Positions 54,283-63,019 of a DNA stretch of 64,000 bases are shown piece by piece. The position numbers were made by a program, and so were the translations under genes. Source of the DNA: CAMDPA01 sp964574325 (GTDB taxonomy: Bacteria; Pseudomonadota; Alphaproteobacteria; Rhizobiales; Hyphomicrobiaceae); the NCBI GenBank assembly GCA_964574325.1, contig CAZNMY010000006.1, positions 42,842-106,841 of the forward strand, given 5' to 3'. Position 1 is the stretch's first letter. The number at the start of each line of letters is the position of its first letter. The notes under the pieces are model-generated. The model did no database searches, was not told the origin of the DNA, and worked only from the letters and a program-made list of their open reading frames with translations.

Positions 54283-55500
54283 TCACTGGATGGATTCGGC
54301 CTCGCGCAGGCTGTCGAACAGCGAAGTCCGGAGCAGGAACTTGCGCGCGGCTTCCGGATCTTCCGACGTGCGCCGCAGCTGATCCTGGTTCTTCTGGCGG
54401 ACCACCGGGTCTTGCTCGGCGAGCCGCCGCTTGTTCTGGATCGTGTCGGCCTGCGTGTGCGACAGCGCGATGTGGCGACGCTGACGCTCGTAGCGATCGA
54501 GCAAGCCTTCGTCGGCACCGTGATGGATGATGTCGGCAAGTTTACCGGCGAGGTTGAACGCATCATGAACACCGCTGTTCAGCCCCATGCCGCCGATCGG
54601 GCTGTTCACGTGGGCGCTGTCGCCGACGAGGATGCAGCGGCCCTTGCGGAACTTCTTCGCGACGCGCTGGTGCACCGTGTAGAGGTTCGATGCGCGAATG
54701 ATGTAGGGCGACCTGAAGTCGATGAACCGATCGAGCAGGCGGCGGAGATTGCTCTCGGCCAGAATGTCCTCTTCGCGTTCGTGTGGCTTGGTCGGGAAAT
54801 GCACGCGCCAGCGGTCGGCGGGACCTTTCCAGTGGAACAGGTTCGACCATTCGACGGGATCGGAGATGTAGTTGCGCTCGGCGAAACCGTGGTCGCGGAA
54901 TTCGTAGGACACCTCGATGTTCAGCGTCCGCTCGGTCTCGGTGAAGCCTTCGAATTCGATGTCGAGGTCCTTGCGGACGATCGAACGCGCGCCTTCAGCG
55001 CTGACGAGGTAGCTGCCGATCAGCGTTTCAGGCTCGCGCGCTTCGTTCAACACCTTCGCGCGGACGCCGTTCGCGTCGTGTTCGAAGCTCTGGAACTCCA
55101 CGCCGAGGCGAACTTCGATGAGCGGATTCGCCTTGGCGAGCTTCAACCCTTCCTCGACGATCTTGATGCGTTCGCACTGAAGGGCATAAGGAAACCGCGT
55201 GTCGTTCTTCAACACGCCGTGGTCGAATTCGGCGATGCGCTTCCAGCCCGGGCGGTCCCAGTAGTGGAAGACCGGCGCCACGATTCCGCGCGGCTCCAGC
55301 TTCTCATAGAGGCCGATCTGATCGTAAAGTTCGAGCGTCGAAGCGTGGTTGGTGCCGGCGCGCGGGATCTGCTCCAGGAAATTATCGTCCGCGAGCTGCT
55401 CGACGACCGTCGAGGCGATCTCCGCCTTCGCAAGCGCCAGTGCGAGGCAAAGCCCTACGGGACCTGCACCAATGATGACTATCGGGGAGCGCTCGAGCAT
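54283..55500 (-). CDS. FAD-dependent monooxygenase (UbiH/PheA-type)
   Basis: The 405-residue group A flavoprotein monooxygenase has the ADP-binding motif VIIGAGPVGLCLALALAKA near 8-26 and the FAD/ribityl motif GRCILVGDSAHVNSPIGGMGLNSG near 286-309. These enzymes hydroxylate aromatic rings with NAD(P)H. It is close in type to 3-(3-hydroxyphenyl)propionate and phenol hydroxylases. No Shine-Dalgarno sequence lies before the ATG; instead heptamer repeats begin 6 bp upstream. A VOC protein (55637) lies upstream on the same strand and may cleave the product. Confidence 0.88.
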   Translation of the reverse strand: MLERSPIVIIGAGPVGLCLALALAKAEIASTVVEQLADDNFLEQIPRAGTNHASTLELYDQIGLYEKLEPRGIVAPVFHYWDRPGWKRIAEFDHGVLKNDTRFPYALQCERIKIVEEGLKLAKANPLIEVRLGVEFQSFEHDANGVRAKVLNEAREPETLIGSYLVSAEGARSIVRKDLDIEFEGFTETERTLNIEVSYEFRDHGFAERNYISDPVEWSNLFHWKGPADRWRVHFPTKPHEREEDILAESNLRRLLDRFIDFRSPYIIRASNLYTVHQRVAKKFRKGRCILVGDSAHVNSPIGGMGLNSGVHDAFNLAGKLADIIHHGADEGLLDRYERQRRHIALSHTQADTIQNKRRLAEQDPVVRQKNQDQLRRTSEDPEAARKFLLRTSLFDSLREAESIQ

Positions 55501-55505
55501 TTTGT

Positions 55506-55539
55506 GAATGGGGAATGGGGAATGGGGAATGGGGAATGG
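55506..55539. repeat. GGGGAAT heptamer tandem repeat (G-quadruplex motif)
   Basis: The plus strand carries GGGG tracts at 55510-55513, 55517-55520, 55524-55527 and 55531-55534, each separated by AAT, a perfect four-tract G-quadruplex pattern. The array lies 6 bp upstream of the monooxygenase start (minus strand), where it replaces a normal ribosome-binding site. Copy-number change by slippage could alter expression. Confidence 0.85.
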
Positions 55540-55636
55540 AGAGTGGCGAGATTCAAACCGCTGGCGGTCGTCGATCGCCGGACGATCTACTCACCACCAA
55601 CGGCCCACCACTCACGAACTTCAAGCGCGCAGCGCT

Positions 55637-56023
55637 TCAGGTTTTCACGGGTTCGACTTCCTTGACCGCACCCTTCCAGCCGCTGTGGGTCAGGTCGAAC
55701 ACGATGCCGAGGGGGTCCTGATACTTCGCCTCGTAATACGAGTTCGGCGAGGTCGGGCGTCCCGCGAGATACTTGCCGCCCGCCTTGATGACCTGCTTCT
55801 CGGCAGCGTCGAGGTCGTCGACCCACATGCCGAAGTGGTACAAGCCGATCTCTTCCTCCGGCGCCTCTTTGCCCAACAGCGCCACGTTCATGGTGCCATC
55901 GGTCATGTAGATGCCGCGTCGCGCCGAGCCCGCGCGGGTCATGCCGAACGCGTCCTCGAAGAACTTGGCAGCGGTCTCCGGATCTGGAACGATGATTGCG
56001 ATGTGGCGAAGTCTTGTAGCCAT
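55637..56023 (-). CDS. VOC-family protein
   Basis: The 128-residue vicinal-oxygen-chelate protein has LRHIAIIVPDPETAAKFFEDAFG at the N-terminus and DPLGIVFDLTHSGWKG near the end. The His in RHIAIIV and the acidic residue near the end suggest a metal site. ATG 56023 has AGGGTAAG upstream. It precedes the monooxygenase by 137 bp on the same strand, so an extradiol-dioxygenase-like or isomerase role on the hydroxylated product is plausible but not shown. Confidence 0.8.
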   Translation of the reverse strand: MATRLRHIAIIVPDPETAAKFFEDAFGMTRAGSARRGIYMTDGTMNVALLGKEAPEEEIGLYHFGMWVDDLDAAEKQVIKAGGKYLAGRPTSPNSYYEAKYQDPLGIVFDLTHSGWKGAVKEVEPVKT

Positions 56024-56296
56024 GTCACTTACCCTGGTAGAGCCGGTTTCGACGCGACCAACAACCGTTGGCAATTGGTTCGCATCAAATCGGCGTTGCT
56101 AGTCCTGAATGCTATCCAACTAGACAGTCTCGCAAATTATTGCGAATTGCAAGATGGGTCGTAACGCACTGCGGCTGAGGACGGATCTGCCCAAAACCGC
56201 GGCGCGGCATCGACCGAAACGACGTAACCTTCCCGACCGGAGCGGCGGTTCCGACATGGCCTTTGCCGCCGGCACCGCCTCCTTCCCAATTCCGAC

Positions 56297-57910
56297 ATGG
56301 ATGATCCGATGAACAACGCCGATCTGATCGTTGCCACCCTGAAGTCCGCCGGGGTCAAGCATGGTTTCGGCGTGCCGAGCGGAAACGTACTGCCGCTGAT
56401 GGATGCGATGCGCACGGGCGGGATAGAGTTCGTGCTGACGGCGCACGAGGGCTCGGCTGGCTTCGCGGCCGACGTGACCGCGCGGATTTCGGGAACGCCA
56501 GGGTTCTGCATCGCGACGCTCGGGCCCGGCGCCACCAACCTCGCTACAGGAATCGGCGATGCGTTTCTCGATCGCTCGCCGATGATCGCCATCACGTGCA
56601 CGCTGAACGAAGCGCAACTCGGCCGGCGAATCCAGATGTGGATCGATCATCACACTCTGATGAAGCCGATCACGAAGGCTACGATGCGCCTGGAGCGCGG
56701 CAAGGTCGGCGCGCAACTCGCCGAGGCGATCAGGATCGCGATGAGCGAGCCGCAGGGGCCGGTGCACCTCGACCTGCCCGAAGACGTCGCGGTCGCCGAG
56801 ACGAGCGAGAGCGTTCCTTCCGTTCAGTCCCCTGCACCGATTGCCGATGCGCCGGATGCCGACATCGAAATCGCTGCGCGGATCATCGGAGCAGCCAAGC
56901 GGCCGGTCGCGGTGATCGGGACCAACGCGATGCGGATGCGCGATCCTGCATTGCTGCGCGCGGTCGTCGAGCGGCACAACCTGCCGTTCTTCACCTCGAC
57001 GATGGCGAAGGGACTGATCGACGAGGAACACCCGCTGTCGCTGGGCTGCATCGAACGCGCCAAGCGCAAGGTGCAGCGCAAGCTGATCGGCAGCGCGGAT
57101 CTGATCGTGGGCCTGGGCTACGATACGATCGAGGTCGAATACGAAGCCTGGGTGGGGAAGGTGCCGGTGCTCGATATCAGCATCGAGAAGCCCGACGTGG
57201 ACGGCAGCGTGACGATCGCTGCGACGGCGACAGGCGATCTCGATTCCTCGATGACGCGACTGGCGGCGCTACCGGCCGGAGCGAACAGCTGGACGACCGC
57301 CGAACTGAAAGCGCATCGCGACGCATTCCAGGCTTCGCTGCGGCCAGCGGTTGCGCGGTTCGCGCCGCATCAGGCCATCGACGTCGTCCGGCAGGTGTTG
57401 CCGCGCAATGGTGTCCTGACGTTCGATGTCGGCGCCCACACGCATCAGATCGCGAGCCAATGGACGGCACATGCGCCTCGCACGTTCATGATCACCAACG
57501 GCTGGTCGTCGATGGGCTTCGGGCTGCCGGCGGCGCTGGCCGCAAAGATCGCGCGACCCGATCTACCGGTCGTGTGCGTGCTGGGCGACGGTTGCTTCCA
57601 GATGACCTGCGGTGAACTCACCGTCGCTCGACGTCTCGGTTTGTCGCTGCCGGTCGTGGTGCTCGACGACCGCACGCTGTCGCTCATCAAGGTGAAGCAG
57701 GAGCGGCGCGACCTTCCATTGTACGGCACGACGACGCTCGCGGCGTCGGACATGGCCCCGCCGGCGCACTATTTCGGCGTGCCGTGCGTGGGCGTGCGTG
57801 ACGGCGACAGTCTGGAGCGGGAGCTGCGCAAGGCGCTTGCTGCTTCCGGTCCAACGGTGATCGAGGCGGTCGTCGATCCGGCGCACTACACCGAGACGGT
57901 CTACGATTGA
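56297..57910 (+). CDS. TPP-dependent acetolactate-synthase-family enzyme
   Basis: The 537-residue protein has the catalytic Glu in TAHEGSAGFAADV, GPGATNLATGIGDAF, and the diphosphate motif GDGCFQMTCGEL near 430 ending with LDDRTLSLIKV. Length and pattern suit acetolactate synthase, benzoylformate decarboxylase or oxalyl-CoA decarboxylase relatives. No small subunit or leader is nearby, so a catabolic decarboxylase or carboligase role is more likely than branched-chain synthesis. It could act on keto acids made by the adjacent aromatic or amino acid pathway. Start could also be ATG 56309. Confidence 0.82.
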   Translation: MDDPMNNADLIVATLKSAGVKHGFGVPSGNVLPLMDAMRTGGIEFVLTAHEGSAGFAADVTARISGTPGFCIATLGPGATNLATGIGDAFLDRSPMIAITCTLNEAQLGRRIQMWIDHHTLMKPITKATMRLERGKVGAQLAEAIRIAMSEPQGPVHLDLPEDVAVAETSESVPSVQSPAPIADAPDADIEIAARIIGAAKRPVAVIGTNAMRMRDPALLRAVVERHNLPFFTSTMAKGLIDEEHPLSLGCIERAKRKVQRKLIGSADLIVGLGYDTIEVEYEAWVGKVPVLDISIEKPDVDGSVTIAATATGDLDSSMTRLAALPAGANSWTTAELKAHRDAFQASLRPAVARFAPHQAIDVVRQVLPRNGVLTFDVGAHTHQIASQWTAHAPRTFMITNGWSSMGFGLPAALAAKIARPDLPVVCVLGDGCFQMTCGELTVARRLGLSLPVVVLDDRTLSLIKVKQERRDLPLYGTTTLAASDMAPPAHYFGVPCVGVRDGDSLERELRKALAASGPTVIEAVVDPAHYTETVYD

Positions 57911-58018
57911 GCACGGTTGCGCATGGCCTTATGCCCCCCCACCCCTATCCCCTCCCCACGAGGGGGACATGGCGTGCAGTAGGCGAGCGGCATCGCCGAG
58001 CAGTATCGCCGCTACCCG

Positions 58019-59425
58019 TCAGGTCGTTGCAGCGGGGTTCGGCGAGGGGCGCACGACGGTCACGGTGCACGGCGCCTCGGCCATGACCTGGGCGGGGAGA
58101 CGGCTGCTGGTGACGCCGGAGCCTGCGGGCGCGCCGATGATGAGATGATCGACCGAATTCGACTTCGCGAAGTCGATGATGCCCGCAGCAATGCTGCGTT
58201 GCTCGAGCAAGTGGTATGTGATCTTGGCGCGCGGCAGATCCAGCGGCGCGGCCCACTGGCGCAACATCGCCAGCCGTTCGACGTGAATGTTGTCGCCCTT
58301 GAAGTCGACATTCCCATCGAGGGCGAGAAGCGAGGTCTGCATCACGTTGAGGCAAGCGATGCGGGCGCCGGGAATGTTGGCGAGCACGGACACGGTCGAA
58401 TCCAACAGCGTCTGCCGCAGCTCCTCGAAGCCCGGCTGCAGATCGACAGCGACGAGGACGATGGGTGCGCGCGGCGGCGGCTTCGTCGCGATCGACTGGA
58501 TCTCGCGCATCGTCGAGCGCACGCGCAGCCAGCTCGCGAAGGTCGTGCGCGCGTCGGCGCGTTCTGTGCGGCCAGCGCGCTCCGTCAACTCGACGAGATC
58601 GAGATGACGCAGATCGAAGGCCAATTCCTCCGCGGTCGCGTAGCGGCGGTCGGGCAGCGGCTCAATGCACTTGAGGATCACTTCCTGCAGCGCCGGTGCT
58701 ACCTCGCTATTGATGGCGCGCGGCGGGATCGGATCGCGCCAGACACGCCGACGGACCTGCGCCATTCGGGCGGGCTTACCGAACGGCAACTGGCCGGTCG
58801 CCATCTGGTAGATGATGGCGCCGAGCGCAAACAAGTCGCTGCGCCGGTCGGAACGGATGCGCAGAAACTGCTCGGGCGCCATGTACTCGACGGTGCCAGT
58901 CGGCTTGTGGAATTGCTCCTGAAGCAGATCCGGCAAGTGCTCGTGGCGGGACAATCCGAAGTCGACCAGAACGGCATCGCCATTCGGCCGGAACAGCACG
59001 TTCGCCGGTTTCAGGTCGAGATGCAGAACGTGCTGCTGGTGGAGGTCGCCGAGCGCATCGGCGATCGCGGTGCCGTAGGCGATCGCCTGCTCGGCGGTGG
59101 GTCTGTCGCTGCGGATGCGCTTTTCCAGCGAAGCGGCGTCGAGGTACTCCATCACGACGTAGGGCTGCACGACGAAGTCGCCGCTCGCGAGCAAACGCGG
59201 CACATGCCGCCCCTGCAGCTCGCCCATGATCATCTGCTCGACCTCGAAGCCGACGAGCAGGGAAAGCTCGCCCTTCTTGTCGAGGAATGGCGCCTTCATC
59301 ACGATGGGAACGTCGAAATCGGCCCGGCTCACGCGCCAGATGTCAGCCATGCCGCCACGATGCAGGCGTTCCTCGATGAGGAAACCGTCGATCTGCATCC
59401 CGGGGGAAAGCTGAGCCTTGGCCAT
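58019..59425 (-). CDS. Serine/threonine kinase fused to a universal stress protein domain
   Basis: The 468-residue soluble protein has a Hanks-type kinase domain (about 15-275): glycine loop LHRGGMADIW, Lys44 in VMKAPF, HLDLKPAN with catalytic Asp137, DFG at 155-157, and APEQF. After a linker, residues about 320-460 form a UspA fold (VLVAVDLQPGFEELRQ, then DHLIIGAPAGSG and TVTVV), with the usual G-S nucleotide motif degraded. GGGAGAG lies 7 nt before ATG 59425, inside the end of the phosphoesterase gene. It is the last gene of the signalling operon. The fusion suggests kinase activity responsive to stress or ATP/AMP state; substrates are unknown. No membrane segment. Confidence 0.87.
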   Translation of the reverse strand: MAKAQLSPGMQIDGFLIEERLHRGGMADIWRVSRADFDVPIVMKAPFLDKKGELSLLVGFEVEQMIMGELQGRHVPRLLASGDFVVQPYVVMEYLDAASLEKRIRSDRPTAEQAIAYGTAIADALGDLHQQHVLHLDLKPANVLFRPNGDAVLVDFGLSRHEHLPDLLQEQFHKPTGTVEYMAPEQFLRIRSDRRSDLFALGAIIYQMATGQLPFGKPARMAQVRRRVWRDPIPPRAINSEVAPALQEVILKCIEPLPDRRYATAEELAFDLRHLDLVELTERAGRTERADARTTFASWLRVRSTMREIQSIATKPPPRAPIVLVAVDLQPGFEELRQTLLDSTVSVLANIPGARIACLNVMQTSLLALDGNVDFKGDNIHVERLAMLRQWAAPLDLPRAKITYHLLEQRSIAAGIIDFAKSNSVDHLIIGAPAGSGVTSSRLPAQVMAEAPCTVTVVRPSPNPAATT

Positions 59426-59429
59426 CCCT

Positions 59430-60170
59430 TCACTCTCCCAGGACGATGCGTTTGGCGAGGACCTCGGGCAATCCGGCAGCCATGATCTTACGAGCCGTCG
59501 TATCGATATCGTAGGGGACCCGCTGATAGGTCAGCCGGTTCGACGCGGTGTCGAGCAGCGCGTAGCAGGCTGCCGGATTCTTGTCGCGCGGCTGGCCGAC
59601 GGAGCCGAGGACCGCGATCCAACGGCGATGGCTCAGCAGCGGCATCGCCTTGCTGTCGACCGGCACATGGCGATGCGGGAGGCTCGTCGCGCTTTCGTTG
59701 AAGAGCGCTGGTACATGCGTGTGGCCGCAGAACGTGAGCCGCTGCGCGGTGGCGTGAAAACTCTGGAAAGCATCACGCGGCCCCAGCATGTAGATCCAGT
59801 CCTCGGGCGCGTAGCCGCTGGCATGGACGTAGAGGCGGTCGTCCTCGTTCAAGTCGAGCGGAAGCGACTTCAGGAACTCGCGGTGCGCGGGGCCGATCTG
59901 CCTCCTCGTCCAGACGATCGCGGCTCGGGCGAGGGCGCCGAGCTTCTGCTTGTCGTCGATGGCCGCGGCATCGTGGTTGCCCTGGATCGCGAGCGCTCCG
60001 TTCGCAACGAGGTCGGCGACGCGCTCGACCACCCAGACGGGATCGGGCCCATAGCCGACAAGGTCGCCCAGGAACACGTAGCTTTCGGCGCCTTCGTGGG
60101 CGGCATCGTCGAGGCACGCCGTCAGCGCCTCGCGATTGGCATGGATGTCGGCGAAGAGTGCGATCAGCAT
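59430..60170 (-). CDS. Calcineurin-like metallophosphoesterase
   Basis: The 246-residue protein has the full metal-site series: ADIHANREAL (Asp8, His10), GDLVGYGPDP (35-44), GNHD (64-67), VHASG and CGHTHVPALF. It resembles YfcE/ApaH-like and PPP-type small phosphoesterases. ATG 60170 is chosen because it begins the fold; an upstream GTG at 60248 overlaps the histidine-kinase stop but would add 26 residues of 5-residue tandem repeats. It starts the pair with the Ser/Thr kinase (4-nt gap), so it may be its opposing phosphatase, or it may hydrolyse a nucleotide signal. Confidence 0.87.
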   Translation of the reverse strand: MLIALFADIHANREALTACLDDAAHEGAESYVFLGDLVGYGPDPVWVVERVADLVANGALAIQGNHDAAAIDDKQKLGALARAAIVWTRRQIGPAHREFLKSLPLDLNEDDRLYVHASGYAPEDWIYMLGPRDAFQSFHATAQRLTFCGHTHVPALFNESATSLPHRHVPVDSKAMPLLSHRRWIAVLGSVGQPRDKNPAACYALLDTASNRLTYQRVPYDIDTTARKIMAAGLPEVLAKRIVLGE

Positions 60171-60204
60171 GGCATTCGGTGTTGCGTGGTTCGGTGGGAT
60201 CAGG

Positions 60205-60249
60205 TCTGGCTGGTTCAAGTCTGGCTCGTTCAGCTCTGGCTGGATCACG
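60205..60249. repeat. Three 15-bp tandem repeats at the kinase-phosphoesterase junction
   Basis: TCTGGCTGGTTCAAG, TCTGGCTCGTTCAGC and TCTGGCTGGATCACG lie in tandem. On the minus strand they encode repeats of (Q/E)P(D/E)LN if the phosphoesterase starts at GTG 60248. The array ends at the histidine-kinase stop codon. A similar, unrelated array lies at the other end of the kinase gene. Confidence 0.8.
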
Positions 60250-63019
60250 GCGGGCCGGCAATGACGGCGCGATCGTCCGCGGTCGTGGTGATCGCATCGT
60301 CGAGCGCGGGAATGCGGAACGTGAACGTCGAGCCCCGGCCGAATTCGCTCGCGACGGCGATATCGCCACCGAAGCGCTGGAGAATCTGGCGACTGATGGG
60401 CAGCCCCAAACCTGTGCCCTGGGGCTTGTCGGTAAGGGTATTGCCCGCCTGCTGGAAGCGCTCGAAGATCTTGTCGATATCGTTCGCCGCGATGCCGACA
60501 CCGTTGTCGGTCACGTCGACCTCGAGCCAGCCATCGCGAGCCCTCGCCACGAGGGATATCCGGCCATGGGCCTCGTCGCAGAACTTCACGGCATTCGAGA
60601 CGAGATTGACGACAACCTGAATGAGGCGGTCCGGATCGACCATGATCGGAGGCAGTGTCGCGGGCACATCGACGGTCAAGTCGATATCGGGCCGGTGGGT
60701 CAGCAAACCGCTGGTCGCGGCGACTGCCTGCTCGATGATCGGAGCGATTCTATGCGCGGCGATCTGCCATTCCGTCGTGCCGGCCTCCATCTTGGCGAGA
60801 TCGAGGATGTCGTTGATCAAGCGGCTCAGCCGTTCGCTTTCCTGCACGATGATGGTGACGAACTCCCGGCGCTCGCCTTCGCCGAGTTCGGGATTGTCGC
60901 GCAGGATCTCGCTGAACGACCGGATCGAGGTCAGCGGTGTGCGGATCTCATGGCTGACGGTCGCCATGAAGTCGTCTTTGAGCTTGTCGAGCTGCTTGAG
61001 CTGTTCGTTGGCCATCCGAAGCTCCTGGCTCGTCGCCTCGAGTTCCCTGGACTTCTCCTCCAGGCGGCGCGAATAGACCACCAACTGGGATGCTTCGTCG
61101 AGAATCCGCGTCACTTCGTCGATGTCGTGCATCTCCTCGCGCAGCACGGACGCCATCATGATGCGCGCGGACGCAGCTCCGATAGCGCCTGCGAGCTGAC
61201 GCTCGACGAACGATACCGTGGCGGAGTCGGCGGGGCCGGTCCGTTGGATGGTGCGGCCCGTCTCCTGCTCCATCCGAACGAACGCCGCCTCCGCCCGCGG
61301 CTCGCCCAGGAAGCGGGCCAAGAGCGCTTTCAGTTCAGAGACGCCGGCGCGGCCTTGCCATTCCCTGCCCGATCCGGCTGCCTGCTTGAAGGTGTCCACG
61401 AAGCGGACGGCCTGGCCGCGCTCGATCACCGAGGGCAGCGTGAACAGCGACACGCCGACGAGCAGGCCGACGTTGACGATCATGGTCCAGATGGTGGCGT
61501 GCGAGATCGGATCCAGGCCCTCCAGTCCCAGCAGCGCGTATGGTTTCAACAGGGCCAAGCCCCACGGGCCGTGCTCGGCGAAGCTCGCCGCTATCCAGCC
61601 CGATCGCGAGAACGACGGCAGCAGCAACGTATAGATCCACATCAGGAAGCCGCCGAGCAAAGCGGCCAGCGCGCCGGCGCGCGTGGCGCCCTTCCAGTAG
61701 AGGCCGGCGAGAATCGCGGGCGCGAACTGCAGTGCGGCGACGAACGACACGAGGCCGATGGTGACCAGCGCGTAGGATTCTCCGACCGTGGTTGCGTAAA
61801 CGTAGCCGAGCAGCAGCACGAGCAGAATGGTTCCGCGCCGGATGGCGATGAGAAGGCCCGTCAGATCCTTGCGTTCGGCAAGACGCAGGCGGCCGGCCCG
61901 CAGCAGGAGCGGCATCACCAGATCGTTCGAAACCATGGTCGCCAGCGCCAGCGTCTCGACGATGATCATGCCGGTGGCAGCGGACAAGCCGCCGATGAAG
62001 GCCACCAGCGCCAGCAGGGGCGCGCCCTGCTGCATCGCGATCGTCAGCACGAAAGTATCGGCGTCGACTTTGCCGTCGGGGAAGAGCAGCAAACCGCCGA
62101 GCGCGATCGGCAGAACGAAGATGTTGATCAAGAGCAGATAGAGCGGCAGCATCCACATCGCCTGCTGCACGTGACGCTTGTCGACGTTCTCGATCACGAG
62201 CACCTGGAACTGCCGAGGGAGCACCACGATCGCGGCCATCGAAAGTATCGTGAGCGTCACCCAGCTCGTGTGGCCAGCCACGCCTTCGATCGTGAAAAGA
62301 CGGCTCAGTGCATCGCTCGATGCAGCGCGCGTGAAGATATCCCCGAAGCCGTTGAAAACGCCGAAGGTGACGAACACGCCGACGGCGAGGAACGCGACCA
62401 GTTTGACGAGGGATTCGAATGCGATCGCGGCGACCATGCCTTCGTGGCGTTCGCTCGCGTCGATGTGGCGCGTGCCGAACAGGATGGCGAAAGCGGCCAG
62501 CGCGAGCGTGATGTAGAGTTCGGTGTCCTGCCACACCGCTCCCGCGGTCTGCGAGGGCATGCGTATTTCGGGGTAGGCGATCAGGATGGAAAAGCTCGTC
62601 GAGATCGCCTTCAACTGAAGCGAAATGTAGGGAAGAATTCCGACGACCGCGATGACGCTGACCAGCATGCCGAGCGACACGCTCTTGCCGTAGCGGGACG
62701 CGATGAAGTCGGCGATCGACGTGATGCGGTTAGCCTTGCAGATGCGGATCAACTTGCGAATGACGATCCAGCCCAGCACGAATGTGAGGGTCGGGCCAAG
62801 GTATATCGGCAGAAAGCCGATACCGCTCGACACGGCACGGCCGACGGAGCCGAAGAACGTCCACGATGTGCAGTAGACCGCGATGGACAGCGCGTAAACG
62901 TAGGGCGTCGAGATGATGCTGCGCCCGGCATCGGCGCGCCGATCCCCGTAGCTCGCGATAGCGAAAAGCAATCCGAGATACAGTAGCGAGACGAGGAGGA
63001 CGACGGGGGCGCTAAGCAT
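60245..63019 (-). CDS. Sodium/solute symporter-STAC-histidine kinase (CrbS/CbrA-like sensor)
   Basis: The 924-residue protein starts at ATG 63019 with GAGGGGAG about 5 nt upstream. Residues about 1-525 form an SLC5/SSS symporter with about 13 membrane segments (SGIGFLPIYLGPTLTFVLGW early). Residues about 535-625 match the STAC linker domain (VSELKALLARFLGEPRAEAAF then ERQLAGAIGAASARIMM). After a coiled coil, HisKA has phospho-His690 in ATVSHEIRTPL, and the HATPase has NLVSNAVKF and GTGLGLPISRQ. Relatives (CrbS, CbrA) sense acetate or amino-acid-related solutes. No PAS domain is seen. Its start overlaps the small membrane gene by 8 nt. Confidence 0.92.
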   Translation of the reverse strand: MLSAPVVLLVSLLYLGLLFAIASYGDRRADAGRSIISTPYVYALSIAVYCTSWTFFGSVGRAVSSGIGFLPIYLGPTLTFVLGWIVIRKLIRICKANRITSIADFIASRYGKSVSLGMLVSVIAVVGILPYISLQLKAISTSFSILIAYPEIRMPSQTAGAVWQDTELYITLALAAFAILFGTRHIDASERHEGMVAAIAFESLVKLVAFLAVGVFVTFGVFNGFGDIFTRAASSDALSRLFTIEGVAGHTSWVTLTILSMAAIVVLPRQFQVLVIENVDKRHVQQAMWMLPLYLLLINIFVLPIALGGLLLFPDGKVDADTFVLTIAMQQGAPLLALVAFIGGLSAATGMIIVETLALATMVSNDLVMPLLLRAGRLRLAERKDLTGLLIAIRRGTILLVLLLGYVYATTVGESYALVTIGLVSFVAALQFAPAILAGLYWKGATRAGALAALLGGFLMWIYTLLLPSFSRSGWIAASFAEHGPWGLALLKPYALLGLEGLDPISHATIWTMIVNVGLLVGVSLFTLPSVIERGQAVRFVDTFKQAAGSGREWQGRAGVSELKALLARFLGEPRAEAAFVRMEQETGRTIQRTGPADSATVSFVERQLAGAIGAASARIMMASVLREEMHDIDEVTRILDEASQLVVYSRRLEEKSRELEATSQELRMANEQLKQLDKLKDDFMATVSHEIRTPLTSIRSFSEILRDNPELGEGERREFVTIIVQESERLSRLINDILDLAKMEAGTTEWQIAAHRIAPIIEQAVAATSGLLTHRPDIDLTVDVPATLPPIMVDPDRLIQVVVNLVSNAVKFCDEAHGRISLVARARDGWLEVDVTDNGVGIAANDIDKIFERFQQAGNTLTDKPQGTGLGLPISRQILQRFGGDIAVASEFGRGSTFTFRIPALDDAITTTADDRAVIAGPP

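Noticed and set aside
60158..62986. 942-codon open frame on the plus strand opposite the histidine kinase
   Set aside because: Rich in Arg, Asp and His with no domain, exactly antisense to a conserved kinase; a GC-rich shadow frame.
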